From CAJXCL01 sp036011265 (GTDB taxonomy: Bacteria; Nitrospinota; Nitrospinia; CAJXCL01), in NCBI GenBank assembly GCA_036011265.1, contig DASCNB010000070.1, positions 1 to 18,129 on the forward strand: 18,129 bases of DNA, written 5' to 3'. The position numbers were made by a program, and so were the translations under genes. Shown one piece after another: positions 1 through 8,084 of the stretch. Each line of letters starts with the position of its first letter. The stretch's first letter is position 1. The notes beneath the pieces were generated by a model. The model saw only the letters and a list, made by a program, of their open reading frames with translations, had not been told where the DNA came from and ran no database searches.

Positions 1-377
1 AAGTGGCTACTTGCAAACCATTAGTACCAAAAATAGAAAGAGGGGAATACATACCAAATTTTAGCAACCAAGGGCTGGAAAACTCCGCTCCCCTCCGTTT
101 CCCTGCCCGTGGCTCTACATTAGGAATCCACCTTAATTAATGGAAAGAATGGTCTTGACATTGGGGGAAGGTTCAAATTGACTCATTACAAACGTCTTTA
201 AGAATTATTTATTATACCTTTATGCTTCCCTTTATTTTATAGTCAGGCAAATATGCTATTTTTTTTGGCTTGTAAGATTCAGGTAAAAAATCTATTGTTT
301 TGTTAATATAAAATTGATAATGTGGGTTGATAGTGAGACAAGTCTTTTTAAATTGTTAAAAAATAAGGAAGAAACAT
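1..377. other. Upstream stretch with no recognisable gene
   Basis: No convincing coding frame, RNA gene or repeat is visible here. The first 120 bases are less AT-rich than the rest and contain several pyrimidine and purine runs. The remainder is strongly AT-rich, as expected for the leader of the downstream operon. A perfect TTGACA hexamer at 155-160 has no matching -10 at a normal spacing, so it is not called a promoter. The piece may include the end of a gene that begins outside the window, but nothing in it shows this. Confidence 0.5.
295..323 (+). promoter_or_regulatory. Possible sigma-70-type promoter for the DUF4956-CotH-VTC operon
   Basis: TTGTTT (295-300) and TAATGT (318-323) are separated by 17 bases and sit about 55 bases ahead of the first start codon. 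The match to consensus is only partial and the surroundings are AT-rich, so chance agreement is quite possible. Confidence 0.22.
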
Positions 378-1061
378 ATGGCCAAAACTTTACTTCAAGT
401 CCCTCAATATGGGATAGCGATTTCTCATATTGATCTCATGGTGGCATTAGCGTTGTCTTTGTTAATCGGCCTGTTTGTGATACTTATATATCAGTACACT
501 CACCGGGGTCTAAACTATGAAAAATCTTTCCTGATCACTTTAGTTATGATGGCGCCGATTATAGCTGTTGTTATGATGTTAATTGGAAGCAATCTCGCCT
601 TATCCCTGGGAATGGTTGGAGCTCTTTCCATTATTCGTTTTAGAACGGTTATTAAAGACTCTCGCGATATGATTTATCTTTTTTGGGCTATTGCGATAGG
701 ATTGGGATGCGGAACTCATAACTGGCTTGTTATTGTAAATGCAAGCTTTTTTATCGGCTTCATTCTCTGCTGCCTCCATTATTTTCAATATGGGAAGCCA
801 AAATGCTCGGATTATGTGTTGGTTATATCCGGTATAGAGCAAATCCCTGAAAGTTCCTTGCGAGATATGGTTAAAAGCGTTACTTCATTTTCTCAGTTAC
901 GCTCCATGGATGTTAGTTTGGATGGATGGGAAATGGTTTTTGAAATAAGATTTTCAGACAAAAAAGATACTAATCGGAGCGAAATAGTAGGAAATTTAAA
1001 GAATATAGATGGAGTACATAAAATATCATTATTAGCTCCTCAACTGGCCTTACCTGTTTAA
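378..1061 (+). CDS. DUF4956 family integral membrane protein
   Basis: A 227-residue protein with about five predicted membrane segments (near residues 19-41, 50-68, 71-88, 97-112 and 115-134) and a soluble C-terminal tail from about 140 on. The stretch GALSIIRFRTVIKDSRD (81-97), followed by a glycine-rich helix (WAIAIGLGCG), is the hallmark of the DUF4956 family, whose biochemical role is unknown. The ATG is preceded by AGGAAG at 366-371, a good ribosome binding site at normal distance. It is the first gene of a tight plus-strand set and ends 12 bases before the CotH-like gene. DUF4956, CotH and VTC genes are known to occur next to each other in other bacteria. Its location next to a polyphosphate polymerase and a membrane-anchored kinase-fold protein suggests an inner-membrane component of the same process, but that is inference. 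Confidence 0.88.
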   Translation: MAKTLLQVPQYGIAISHIDLMVALALSLLIGLFVILIYQYTHRGLNYEKSFLITLVMMAPIIAVVMMLIGSNLALSLGMVGALSIIRFRTVIKDSRDMIYLFWAIAIGLGCGTHNWLVIVNASFFIGFILCCLHYFQYGKPKCSDYVLVISGIEQIPESSLRDMVKSVTSFSQLRSMDVSLDGWEMVFEIRFSDKKDTNRSEIVGNLKNIDGVHKISLLAPQLALPV

Positions 1062-1073
1062 GTAAAATCCCCA

Positions 1074-4016
1074 ATGTCAAAAAAAGAATCAATTATCACT
1101 GGCCTGACTATTCTTAATACTGTTTTGCTGCTTTTAATTCTCGCTGCGGGAGGCCTCACTTTCATTTTAACCAAAGGTTTTATTGTCAAATCTCTTCTGC
1201 CGAAGATTGTGTCAAGTTATCACGCTGAAATGCTAAAATCTAAATTTATAACCCAGATAGGAAACGTGAAATCAATATTTACAACAGAAGGGAATGAAGA
1301 AAAAAAACAATCAAAATCTTTCGAATTACCTGTTTATGAAATGAAAATCAAACCATTCGATCTACGTCAAATCCAATTATTGGTTGAAAAACTGATCAAA
1401 AAAGGTGGAATGACCGATGAGGAAAAAAAATGGTTTCCTGTCAAACTTTATTATGAGGGTGAAGAATACGAAGGGAAAGTACGTTTAAGGGGCGACAATG
1501 CCATCCACTGGAAACACGCAAAAAAGTCGTGGAGAATTAAATTAAAAAGAGATAAGCTTTTAAATGGATATCGTCATTTGGACTTTATCATACCAGGAGG
1601 CAGGAATAATGAAATTGAAAAGGTTGCCTACGATGCTGCCAGAAAGCTGGACTTGCTGGTTCCAGATGCGGGTTTTGCCCGGATGCGCCTTAACGGAATA
1701 GATATGGGGCTTTATTTTTGGATTGAGAAAAATAGCAAAGAAATGTTGGAAAGGCTCCAATACCCCGAAGGAGAATTCTTCAGGGAAAACAACACTCAAA
1801 TCCATACCTATGTAACCAAATATGGATCGCCTTCTTTTATTCTCTATACCGGTAATTACACCAGTACTATTCACAAAGACCCTTCCCTCGGGTATTACGC
1901 TGAAAGGTGGGATAATTTGATCACAATTCTCAGGGAGGGAACAGATAAGCAATTTCAAAAAGAATTACCGTTTCTGATTGATATGGAAAAATATTTGAAA
2001 TGGAATGCGTTAACATGGATTTTCAATTCGGTTCATTCTCGCTGGGCAGTTTCTGGCGATAACTTACGATGGTATTATGACAATACCAGGGGGTTGTTTG
2101 AACCTATTCTCAACGATATTTTTGTAGAACCTATTGAGTATAAAAATGGAACTTTTGAGGCTTCAGAAACAGATCCTTTAGCAAAACGCATCTTCCGTAT
2201 TCCGATGTACCAATATAGACGTAATGAAATCTTGTGGAAAATAATAAATGATCCGCAGTTTGATATGGTAGCACGTTCCGAAGAATTATTTCAGAAAATC
2301 AGACCTTTTTTGTTAAGGGGAGTAGACGCAATTCCATGGCAGACGGATCTTGCTCACAGGACAACCAGTGAAACCTTAAAGAATAATCAAACTTTGTTAA
2401 AGGGAGCTCTTGGATTTACACGAGTATTTGTGACTCCTGAACTTATTTTAGAAGATAATATACCTGGCGCCTCGATAAGATTTGTACCTGATTCCTTAGC
2501 CAAAGTTAGTTTGGATAAAGTAGTTTTTAAATTTAATGACCCTCTTAACTTTAATATGGACCAAACACTTTTTTCTCTGATTGATGGAAATGGAAAAGAA
2601 GTTGAGATTAATCCAGTTTCTCAAACTATAAACCAGAAAGAGTTTAAAGTTACTTTTAAAAACCTGCATTTTTGGACTTATCGAGACGATAACCTTTCTA
2701 CAAAGCACAGGGAGTGGATTATGCGGGTTGATTTTAGAGGTATTAAACTAAAGGATTGGATCAAACCCAACTTTGTTTCAAACATCAGTTATGGTTTTTC
2801 TAATTCTTTCAGTATGGAAAAAGTAAAAGACTCATTTGTCTTTCAATCTCCATTGTCATTTAATTTTCAAAAAAAGCTTGGACAAAATTTATTTGCGTCA
2901 GCAGAAGAAATTATCAAAACAAGCAAGTTACCTTTTAAGCAAAAAAATAATGAACTGATCCTGGATGAAGGCGAATATCACGTTTTGCAGGACCTGGTTA
3001 TTCCCGTGAACTATGGTTTGCATCTTAACGCCGGTGTGGTTCTCAAAATGGCTCCAGGCGTCAGTATTATTACTTATAGAGCCCTTAAGATAGATGGCAG
3101 TAAAGAAAAACCTGTCAAAGTTATCCCTCTTAACGATCATTCCTGGGGAAGTCTGGCGGTAATCAATGCAAGAGCGAGATCGAAAGTAAATCATCTTCTA
3201 ATGCAAGGAGGAAGTGAAGATCATATAAATGGCATATTTGTTTCTGGAGAATTGTGTTTTTATTCATCGGACGTGGATTTGACGAACAGCGAAATTAATA
3301 ATGCCAGAGGCGATGATGGTCTTAATATAAAGAAAAGCAATTTTCTCATTAAAAACAGCCGTTTTATAGGTAATTTTTCCGATGCTTTTGATGTGGATTG
3401 GGCTCATGGCACGATTGAAAAGTCTTTCTTTTTAGATAATTTTGGAGACGGACTTGATTTATCCGGATCATCGGTGATTGCCAGGGATAGTTTTTTTTCC
3501 GGTTCGAAGGATAAAGGCATTAGTGTTGGTGAAAAATCTGAATTTTTTAGTTTTAACAATGTAATTCAAAATTCAACAATCGGTTTAGCATCTAAAGATT
3601 TATCAAAAGCTTATGTCTATGCGACGGTCTTTTACAATAATCAAACAGCGATATCTCTATACAACAAAAAACAGATTTTTGGAGGAGCTTGGGCCGAAGC
3701 TACCAGCGCTTTATTTTGGAAAAATAAAATCAATTTTTATCTTGATAAAGAATCGTCACTAAAATTAGTTGGAGTAGGGGTAGAAAAATGGATGCCGCAA
3801 GAGGGAATTATGGCGGAAGATGTTCGTCAGGGAAATATCTCTGAGTTTTATAAATATGACGATTCTGGAAATGTCTTTTTTAGAAAGCCTAAAGGAAATA
3901 ACTCGCCTTTCAAAAAAGGCCCATTTACCCAGCCCAAGGAGATTAAAGGATTTAAACTGCCTAATTTTTCCGAACAGCCTATTGGTCTTTTTTCAAAATT
4001 AGAAATCTCAAAATGA
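1074..4016 (+). CDS. Membrane-anchored CotH-kinase-like protein with C-terminal right-handed beta-helix
   Basis: This 980-residue protein begins with a signal-anchor helix (about residues 9-33). A CotH-kinase-like region spans roughly 120-350, with RLRGDNAIHWKHAKKSWRIK (137-156) resembling the CotH nucleotide-binding segment and GLYFWIEKNSKEM (212-224) the core that follows. NLRWYYDN and the acidic ILNDIF (345-350) are likely metal or active-site parts. A linker of about 250 residues follows. The end, about 640-900, has short turns such as DDGLNIK, SDAFDVD, GDGLDLS and DKGISVG, about 20-25 residues apart, typical of right-handed parallel beta-helices. CotH was characterised as a spore-coat protein kinase in Bacillus. 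A single N-terminal anchor implies the bulk lies in the periplasm. The gene overlaps the VTC gene by four bases (ATGA), so translation is probably coupled. The start has only a weak ribosome binding site. Substrate unknown. Confidence 0.85.
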   Translation: MSKKESIITGLTILNTVLLLLILAAGGLTFILTKGFIVKSLLPKIVSSYHAEMLKSKFITQIGNVKSIFTTEGNEEKKQSKSFELPVYEMKIKPFDLRQIQLLVEKLIKKGGMTDEEKKWFPVKLYYEGEEYEGKVRLRGDNAIHWKHAKKSWRIKLKRDKLLNGYRHLDFIIPGGRNNEIEKVAYDAARKLDLLVPDAGFARMRLNGIDMGLYFWIEKNSKEMLERLQYPEGEFFRENNTQIHTYVTKYGSPSFILYTGNYTSTIHKDPSLGYYAERWDNLITILREGTDKQFQKELPFLIDMEKYLKWNALTWIFNSVHSRWAVSGDNLRWYYDNTRGLFEPILNDIFVEPIEYKNGTFEASETDPLAKRIFRIPMYQYRRNEILWKIINDPQFDMVARSEELFQKIRPFLLRGVDAIPWQTDLAHRTTSETLKNNQTLLKGALGFTRVFVTPELILEDNIPGASIRFVPDSLAKVSLDKVVFKFNDPLNFNMDQTLFSLIDGNGKEVEINPVSQTINQKEFKVTFKNLHFWTYRDDNLSTKHREWIMRVDFRGIKLKDWIKPNFVSNISYGFSNSFSMEKVKDSFVFQSPLSFNFQKKLGQNLFASAEEIIKTSKLPFKQKNNELILDEGEYHVLQDLVIPVNYGLHLNAGVVLKMAPGVSIITYRALKIDGSKEKPVKVIPLNDHSWGSLAVINARARSKVNHLLMQGGSEDHINGIFVSGELCFYSSDVDLTNSEINNARGDDGLNIKKSNFLIKNSRFIGNFSDAFDVDWAHGTIEKSFFLDNFGDGLDLSGSSVIARDSFFSGSKDKGISVGEKSEFFSFNNVIQNSTIGLASKDLSKAYVYATVFYNNQTAISLYNKKQIFGGAWAEATSALFWKNKINFYLDKESSLKLVGVGVEKWMPQEGIMAEDVRQGNISEFYKYDDSGNVFFRKPKGNNSPFKKGPFTQPKEIKGFKLPNFSEQPIGLFSKLEISK

Positions 4017-4717
4017 AGCAGGAAACCAGATTTGAATTAAAGTACCAATTGAGTGTCTTCGAGCACCAAAAAATCAAGTGTGCGTTAGCCGGTTTCACAA
4101 GTCTTGATAAATACACCATGGCCACTCCTCGCAAAATGTACCTAGTCCGGAGCCTTTACTTTGATACATTTAACTACAATGCTTATGTTGAAAAAATAAC
4201 CGGAGAAAACAACCGGGTCAAACTGCGCTTCAGAAGCTATTATAAAACTAAGGATAGTTCACCTTTTGTGAATGTGGAATTAAAAACACGGAGGGGATTA
4301 AAGATTACCAAGTATTCCGCAATGGTATCTACAGGGGAGTATGATTATTTTATCAAAAGGCGTAGATGGTCAGATAACAAGGTGGGTGTGTTGATAGATT
4401 TTGAGCGCTTAGTGCACCTGAAAAACCTGAAGCCGAATCTTCTTGTTGATTATTTCCGAGAGGCGTATGTCCCAAAAGATAAAAGCGATGTTAGAATTAC
4501 ATTTGACCATTCTATGCGTTTTGCCAGATCATCATTGTTATTCGCAAAGTCTTTGTTCTTTAGATCAAGCGATAACAGGATCATTATGGAAATCAAAACA
4601 AAGGGAGAAGGTCCCCGGTGGTTACAGGATATTGCAAAAAGATACAGTTTTAAATCCATTCCAAATAGCAAGTACGCAACTGGGATAGAACAAACCCAGA
4701 ATGCTCTTTTTATATGA
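4013..4717 (+). CDS. VTC-domain polyphosphate polymerase (TTM tunnel fold)
   Basis: A 234-residue protein that fits the VTC domain of the triphosphate tunnel metalloenzyme superfamily. Members polymerise phosphate from ATP into polyphosphate. Visible motifs are the N-terminal RFELKY with ExK at residues 8-10, VRSLYFDT (45-52), the basic strand KLRFRSY (70-76) with alternating Lys/Arg, VELKTRR (88-94), R161, EIKTKG (193-198) and the terminal SKYATGIE (219-226). These supply the ring of basic residues and the acidic metal ligands expected inside the tunnel. The length suits a stand-alone bacterial VTC domain with no SPX or membrane part. It overlaps the CotH-like gene by four bases. Polyphosphate made here could be passed to, or modify, something handled by the two membrane neighbours. 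That link is inference, not established. Confidence 0.87.
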   Translation: MKQETRFELKYQLSVFEHQKIKCALAGFTSLDKYTMATPRKMYLVRSLYFDTFNYNAYVEKITGENNRVKLRFRSYYKTKDSSPFVNVELKTRRGLKITKYSAMVSTGEYDYFIKRRRWSDNKVGVLIDFERLVHLKNLKPNLLVDYFREAYVPKDKSDVRITFDHSMRFARSSLLFAKSLFFRSSDNRIIMEIKTKGEGPRWLQDIAKRYSFKSIPNSKYATGIEQTQNALFI

Positions 4718-4747
4718 AATCTTCAAACCCTGCTTTGGTTTTCCGTT

Positions 4748-6178
4748 ATGAAAAAAGAAAAAACTGATATATTACTGGTCAGGCCGGTAAATCATAGTCA
4801 ACAAATAGTGCCTCAGTTAAGCCTCGGATACCTTGCAACATCTCTGAGAAATGAAAACATTTCTGTAGAAATTTTGGACTGCGTTAAAAGTGGTTTCAAT
4901 TATACTCAGTTCAAGGAGTATGTTCGTGAATGTAACCCTAAAGTAGTCGGTTTTCAGATGTTTACGGTAGATATGCTTTCGACAAAGAAAAGCATTAAAA
5001 TCGTTAAGGATATTAATTCTTCAATTTTAGCGGTTGTAGGTGGAGCACAACCTTCAGGTGCGCCTGAAGATACCCTGAAATATCTCGATAAAGCAGACTA
5101 TGGGTTTTGTGGAGAATCAGAAATAAGCCTCGTTAAGTTTATGGAAGCCGCTTTTGCCAGTAAACTTGATGAGCAAACAGCGCCTGATATTCCCGGTTTA
5201 ATCTGGAAAAATGGTAAAAACATAGTAATAAACAAACCTGAGTTTATTGACGACCTTGATTCCCTTGGATTCCCCAGTTGGGATATGCTTAAACCCAATA
5301 CCTATCCTGAAGCAGTACAAGGATACTTCTTTGAAAAGTTTCCCGTTGCTGGAATAATTGCCACAAGGGGATGTCCTTATAGTTGCACTTTTTGCTCCGC
5401 TAAATTAATTAATGCTCAAAAAATCAGGAAGCGGAGCATTCCTCATGTTATTGAAGAAATCCAATTGCTTTATAAAGAATATGGTATACGTGAGATTCAT
5501 GTTCTTGATGATAACTTTTCGTTTTACAGAGATTACATTGAAGGGTTTTGTGAAGAACTGATTAAGACAAATCTGAAAATTAGTTGGAGATGCGCAAATT
5601 CTATCCGCCTGGATACGGTAAGCCAGGAACTTCTCAAATTAATGAAGCGTTCCGGCTGTTACAGTGTTGCTTTTGGTATTGAGAACGGTTCTGACAGAAT
5701 TCTCAAAAAGATGAAAAAAAAGATTTCATTGGCCGAAATTGAAAAGAGCGTGAAAGTCACCAACGATTCGGGAATAGATGTTAATGGTTCTTTTATTATT
5801 GGCTATCCCGGAGAAACTGAAGAGGAAATAAAACAGACCTTGAAATTCTCCAGGAAGCTGGGGCTTAAATTGGCAAATTTTAACTGCCTGGTTCCATTAC
5901 CTGGAACGGAAGTTTACAATGACCTGGTTAAAGCAGGAAAACTTAATGACTTAAATTGGGAAGATTATAGTTACTCAACGGTTGTATATGTTCCTGACGG
6001 GTTGACTAAAGAGAAATTAAAGTCATACCAGCGAAAAGCCATTCTGCAATTTTATCTCAGACCAAAAATATTATTTTATTTAGTGAAAAATATTAAAAGT
6101 GTGAAACATTTTTGTTATATTTTAGAAGCAGCTTTTGTTTACTTGTTTGGTAAAAGTGGAAATAGCAGAAACCCTTAG
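4748..6178 (+). CDS. B12-binding-domain radical SAM enzyme (paralogue 1)
   Basis: A 476-residue protein. An N-terminal Rossmann-like cobalamin-binding-type domain (about 1-140) contains LSLGYLATSLR and VVGGAQPSGAPE. At the usual DxHxxG site it has D44-C-V-K-S-G, so the lower-ligand histidine is missing, as in many members of this class. The radical SAM core follows, with the CxxxCxxC cluster motif at C209, C213 and C216 (TRGCPYSCTFCSA). FGIENGSDRILKKMKKK and GYPGETEEEI are the usual SAM-binding and barrel motifs. The C-terminal 90 residues are an unassigned tail. Such enzymes perform methylations, cyclisations or C-S/C-P insertions, and the substrate cannot be read from sequence. It lies 30 bases after the VTC gene on the same strand and may be cotranscribed. 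No strong ribosome binding site is visible. It is a clear relative of the protein at 12204-13616. Confidence 0.88.
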   Translation: MKKEKTDILLVRPVNHSQQIVPQLSLGYLATSLRNENISVEILDCVKSGFNYTQFKEYVRECNPKVVGFQMFTVDMLSTKKSIKIVKDINSSILAVVGGAQPSGAPEDTLKYLDKADYGFCGESEISLVKFMEAAFASKLDEQTAPDIPGLIWKNGKNIVINKPEFIDDLDSLGFPSWDMLKPNTYPEAVQGYFFEKFPVAGIIATRGCPYSCTFCSAKLINAQKIRKRSIPHVIEEIQLLYKEYGIREIHVLDDNFSFYRDYIEGFCEELIKTNLKISWRCANSIRLDTVSQELLKLMKRSGCYSVAFGIENGSDRILKKMKKKISLAEIEKSVKVTNDSGIDVNGSFIIGYPGETEEEIKQTLKFSRKLGLKLANFNCLVPLPGTEVYNDLVKAGKLNDLNWEDYSYSTVVYVPDGLTKEKLKSYQRKAILQFYLRPKILFYLVKNIKSVKHFCYILEAAFVYLFGKSGNSRNP

Positions 6179-6195
6179 TTTTTTGTAAAAACCAG

Positions 6196-6660
6196 TCATG
6201 CCAATTTGCTTAGCTTGTTTATTAAAATCACTAATGCCCATATGCCTATAATTCCTCTATATAATAAATCAATTGTCAGCTCATACGTCTTTTGATCGAA
6301 TAAAAAACCCGTGACGTCTTTTAATGGCGGGAAGCTCAGAAACAGTTCAGGGTTAATAGGAGCAAAGATTCCAAGTGTTGCTGTGCGAGGCTTTAAACCA
6401 GCGATAAAAATGGTTAACATTAAGAAATAAAAGGGCTTTTTCCATTCCGGGTGTTACTGGACATATAGAATTATAAGAGGAATAATCCAGATAAAATAAT
6501 GAGTAGCGGCTACATTAACTTCTAATAACATTGCTAAACAAACTGCGAGGAAATATTGGATTAATAAAGTATAATTTGGTTTTTCTCGATGAAAAAAAGC
6601 ATGAAAACAAATCAAAAAATAGATAGCTGCCTGACAAATCCTGATAATTAATAATTTTAT
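6196..6660 (-). pseudogene. Truncated, nonsense-interrupted copy of the GT-C glycosyltransferase 3' half
   Basis: Read on the minus strand, 6660 to 6224 aligns without gaps to 17257 to 16821 inside the intact glycosyltransferase gene. Over the first ~205 columns I count about 24 differences. The reading frame is conserved, but a GAA codon has become TAA at 6454-6456, after the residues LYVQ. The first half of the gene is absent: homology stops at 6660 and the next 85 bases are unrelated. After the stop the frame continues (HPEWKKP onward) through KPRTATLGIFAPINPELF to a short novel tail (LINKLSKLA). The many conservative changes suggest that the copy was once under selection or diverged from a related gene before being cut. 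It lies between the convergent ends of the plus-strand radical SAM gene and the minus-strand reductase operon. Confidence 0.85.
6224..6660 (-). repeat. Long direct repeat, copy A
   Basis: This is the left copy of a 437-base repeat whose partner is at 16821-17257, in the same orientation with a constant offset of 10597 bases and no gaps. By eye nearly nine in ten positions agree. Together the copies bracket about 10.2 kb containing the acyl-reduction cassette and its neighbours. Confidence 0.85.
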
Positions 6661-6745
6661 AATATTTTGAAAATTTTATAAAAATGTAAATTCCTGTACT
6701 AAAATTTAGTTTTATCATAATTTCTCTCCCGCCTTGATATCATAA

Positions 6746-8083
6746 TTATGACAATGAAACCCACCTCACAAATCTGTCGATGGGAAACATCCCATCCCAA
6801 GGATAATCAAAAAAAGACATTTTCCCAAATTCTGTTATTCTTTCAATCCCCTTAGCAGTAATTGCCTTTGCAAAATCGATTTTTCTTGTCTGGTCAATGA
6901 GCAAACCTAAAGTTTGTTTATGCTTATCAACGAAATCAATAATATCATAAATGTCTTTGATAGGACGGACAAATAGGACTCTTGAATAACTGGGATGGGC
7001 AAGACCTTGTTCTTGCGAATAAATTACCGTCCACTCTGTACCTTTTGATGAAAATACTTCTCCGGAAAAACTATACTCACTACGAATATTGACAATTGAA
7101 TATGCTTCATCAGCAGAGACTTCTTCTTTTGGAATAGTTTTAAGAACCTTTTCCATCCCTCTTGCTAAAGCTTTTGCAAAGTCTAACGGACTAATCTCGC
7201 TCCTTTCTTCTACAAAAACCGTATGAGGAGAATTGCAACCTTGCTGCTCAAAAATCGAAGCGTCAAGAGCTAATCTATATGCAATACTGTCTAACTCACT
7301 TTTATTAAAAGAGTTGCGACTGATCAAAGCAAAAGAATATTTGGGTCCAAAGATTACATCTTCTATCCCGTAATGTTTAGGTAAAGACAGAATTGTCTCA
7401 ATCACCTCTCGTCCTCCCCAGGCCACACGGACATCACTGTTGCAGGAAAGTAACCTCTGTGAAACTAAATCGTCCTTCTCACAATAAATAAATTTAATTG
7501 AATCTACCAATTGCCTTCCTTCTAAAACCTTTCCATCAGCCGTTTGAATTTTATGTTCTTTGAAATCTGCCACCATGGATGGTAAAACCAAGCCGTTTTT
7601 TCTGGGAAGTTTTATGATATTACCGTTCTTTGACAACATTGCTGTGATTAGTGAAATCATACCCAAAACCGGAACATTTCCTGCTAACCAATGTGTTACA
7701 ATCCCCCGAGGATGCGCCATGATTTTCTTTCCCAGTTCTGGGGCTTCGTGAAAATTATCTAGATAGCTTATGTTACCTCTTAATGACGTATTTAATAAAC
7801 GCTGAAGATTCGCTTTTCTGATAAAGTTAAGAAGGAAAGTCACCCCCACCCTTGAGTACTTTCTCAAAAATGAGCCATTGGAAGACATCCAGCATGTTGC
7901 CAAGGAATCAAAGAAACTCAATAAATCATTTACATTAATATCCCGTAAAGATTGGCTTTGCAAGCTTAATTGTTTAACAAAAGCTTCATAATCGTCAATT
8001 ACTTCTTGTCCAGCAAGATGCGCTTCATTTAAATCCCAAGAAAGGTATATCGTTTCTTTAATAGGAATATTAAATATAGGCAT
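6746..8083 (-). CDS. LuxC-like acyl-CoA/acyl-thioester reductase
   Basis: A protein of the LuxC acyl-CoA reductase family (aldehyde dehydrogenase superfamily), which reduces an activated acyl group to an aldehyde with NAD(P)H through a covalent acyl-cysteine. With the start at 8083 it has 445 residues. AHPRGIVTHWLAGNVPVLG (123-141) is the conserved nucleotide-binding entry, VAWGG lies near 220-224, and the catalytic cysteine is C283 in FEQQGCNSPHTVFVE. The start was chosen because ATG at 8083 has AGGAAG a few bases upstream and lies one base after the LuxE-like stop. A GTG at 8098 would add five residues and extend into the upstream gene, but that AGGAAG would then lie inside the coding sequence. 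It is the last gene of the minus-strand operon. LuxE beside it is the expected acyl donor partner. No luciferase genes are present, so the aldehyde is probably reduced further by the ADH fusion. Confidence 0.88.
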   Translation of the reverse strand: MPIFNIPIKETIYLSWDLNEAHLAGQEVIDDYEAFVKQLSLQSQSLRDINVNDLLSFFDSLATCWMSSNGSFLRKYSRVGVTFLLNFIRKANLQRLLNTSLRGNISYLDNFHEAPELGKKIMAHPRGIVTHWLAGNVPVLGMISLITAMLSKNGNIIKLPRKNGLVLPSMVADFKEHKIQTADGKVLEGRQLVDSIKFIYCEKDDLVSQRLLSCNSDVRVAWGGREVIETILSLPKHYGIEDVIFGPKYSFALISRNSFNKSELDSIAYRLALDASIFEQQGCNSPHTVFVEERSEISPLDFAKALARGMEKVLKTIPKEEVSADEAYSIVNIRSEYSFSGEVFSSKGTEWTVIYSQEQGLAHPSYSRVLFVRPIKDIYDIIDFVDKHKQTLGLLIDQTRKIDFAKAITAKGIERITEFGKMSFFDYPWDGMFPIDRFVRWVSLS

Positions 8084-8084
8084 T

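Noticed and set aside
155..160. Perfect TTGACA hexamer as a promoter for the first operon
   Set aside because: No -10-like hexamer follows at 15 to 19 bases, and the position is more than 200 bases from the first start codon.
1..377. tRNA or other RNA gene in the first 377 bases
   Set aside because: A GGTTCAAATT stretch resembles a T-arm, but no matching acceptor stem or anticodon arm could be built around it.
6181..6205. Terminator for the left operon just after the radical SAM gene
   Set aside because: The run of T followed by A pairs only as AT, with no GC-rich stem.
6515..6718. A 67-residue minus-strand frame with a ribosome binding site, as a separate gene
   Set aside because: Most of it is an out-of-frame reading of the glycosyltransferase remnant, and the peptide has no protein-like conservation. 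Only its first residues are of interest, and they are reported as a border observation.
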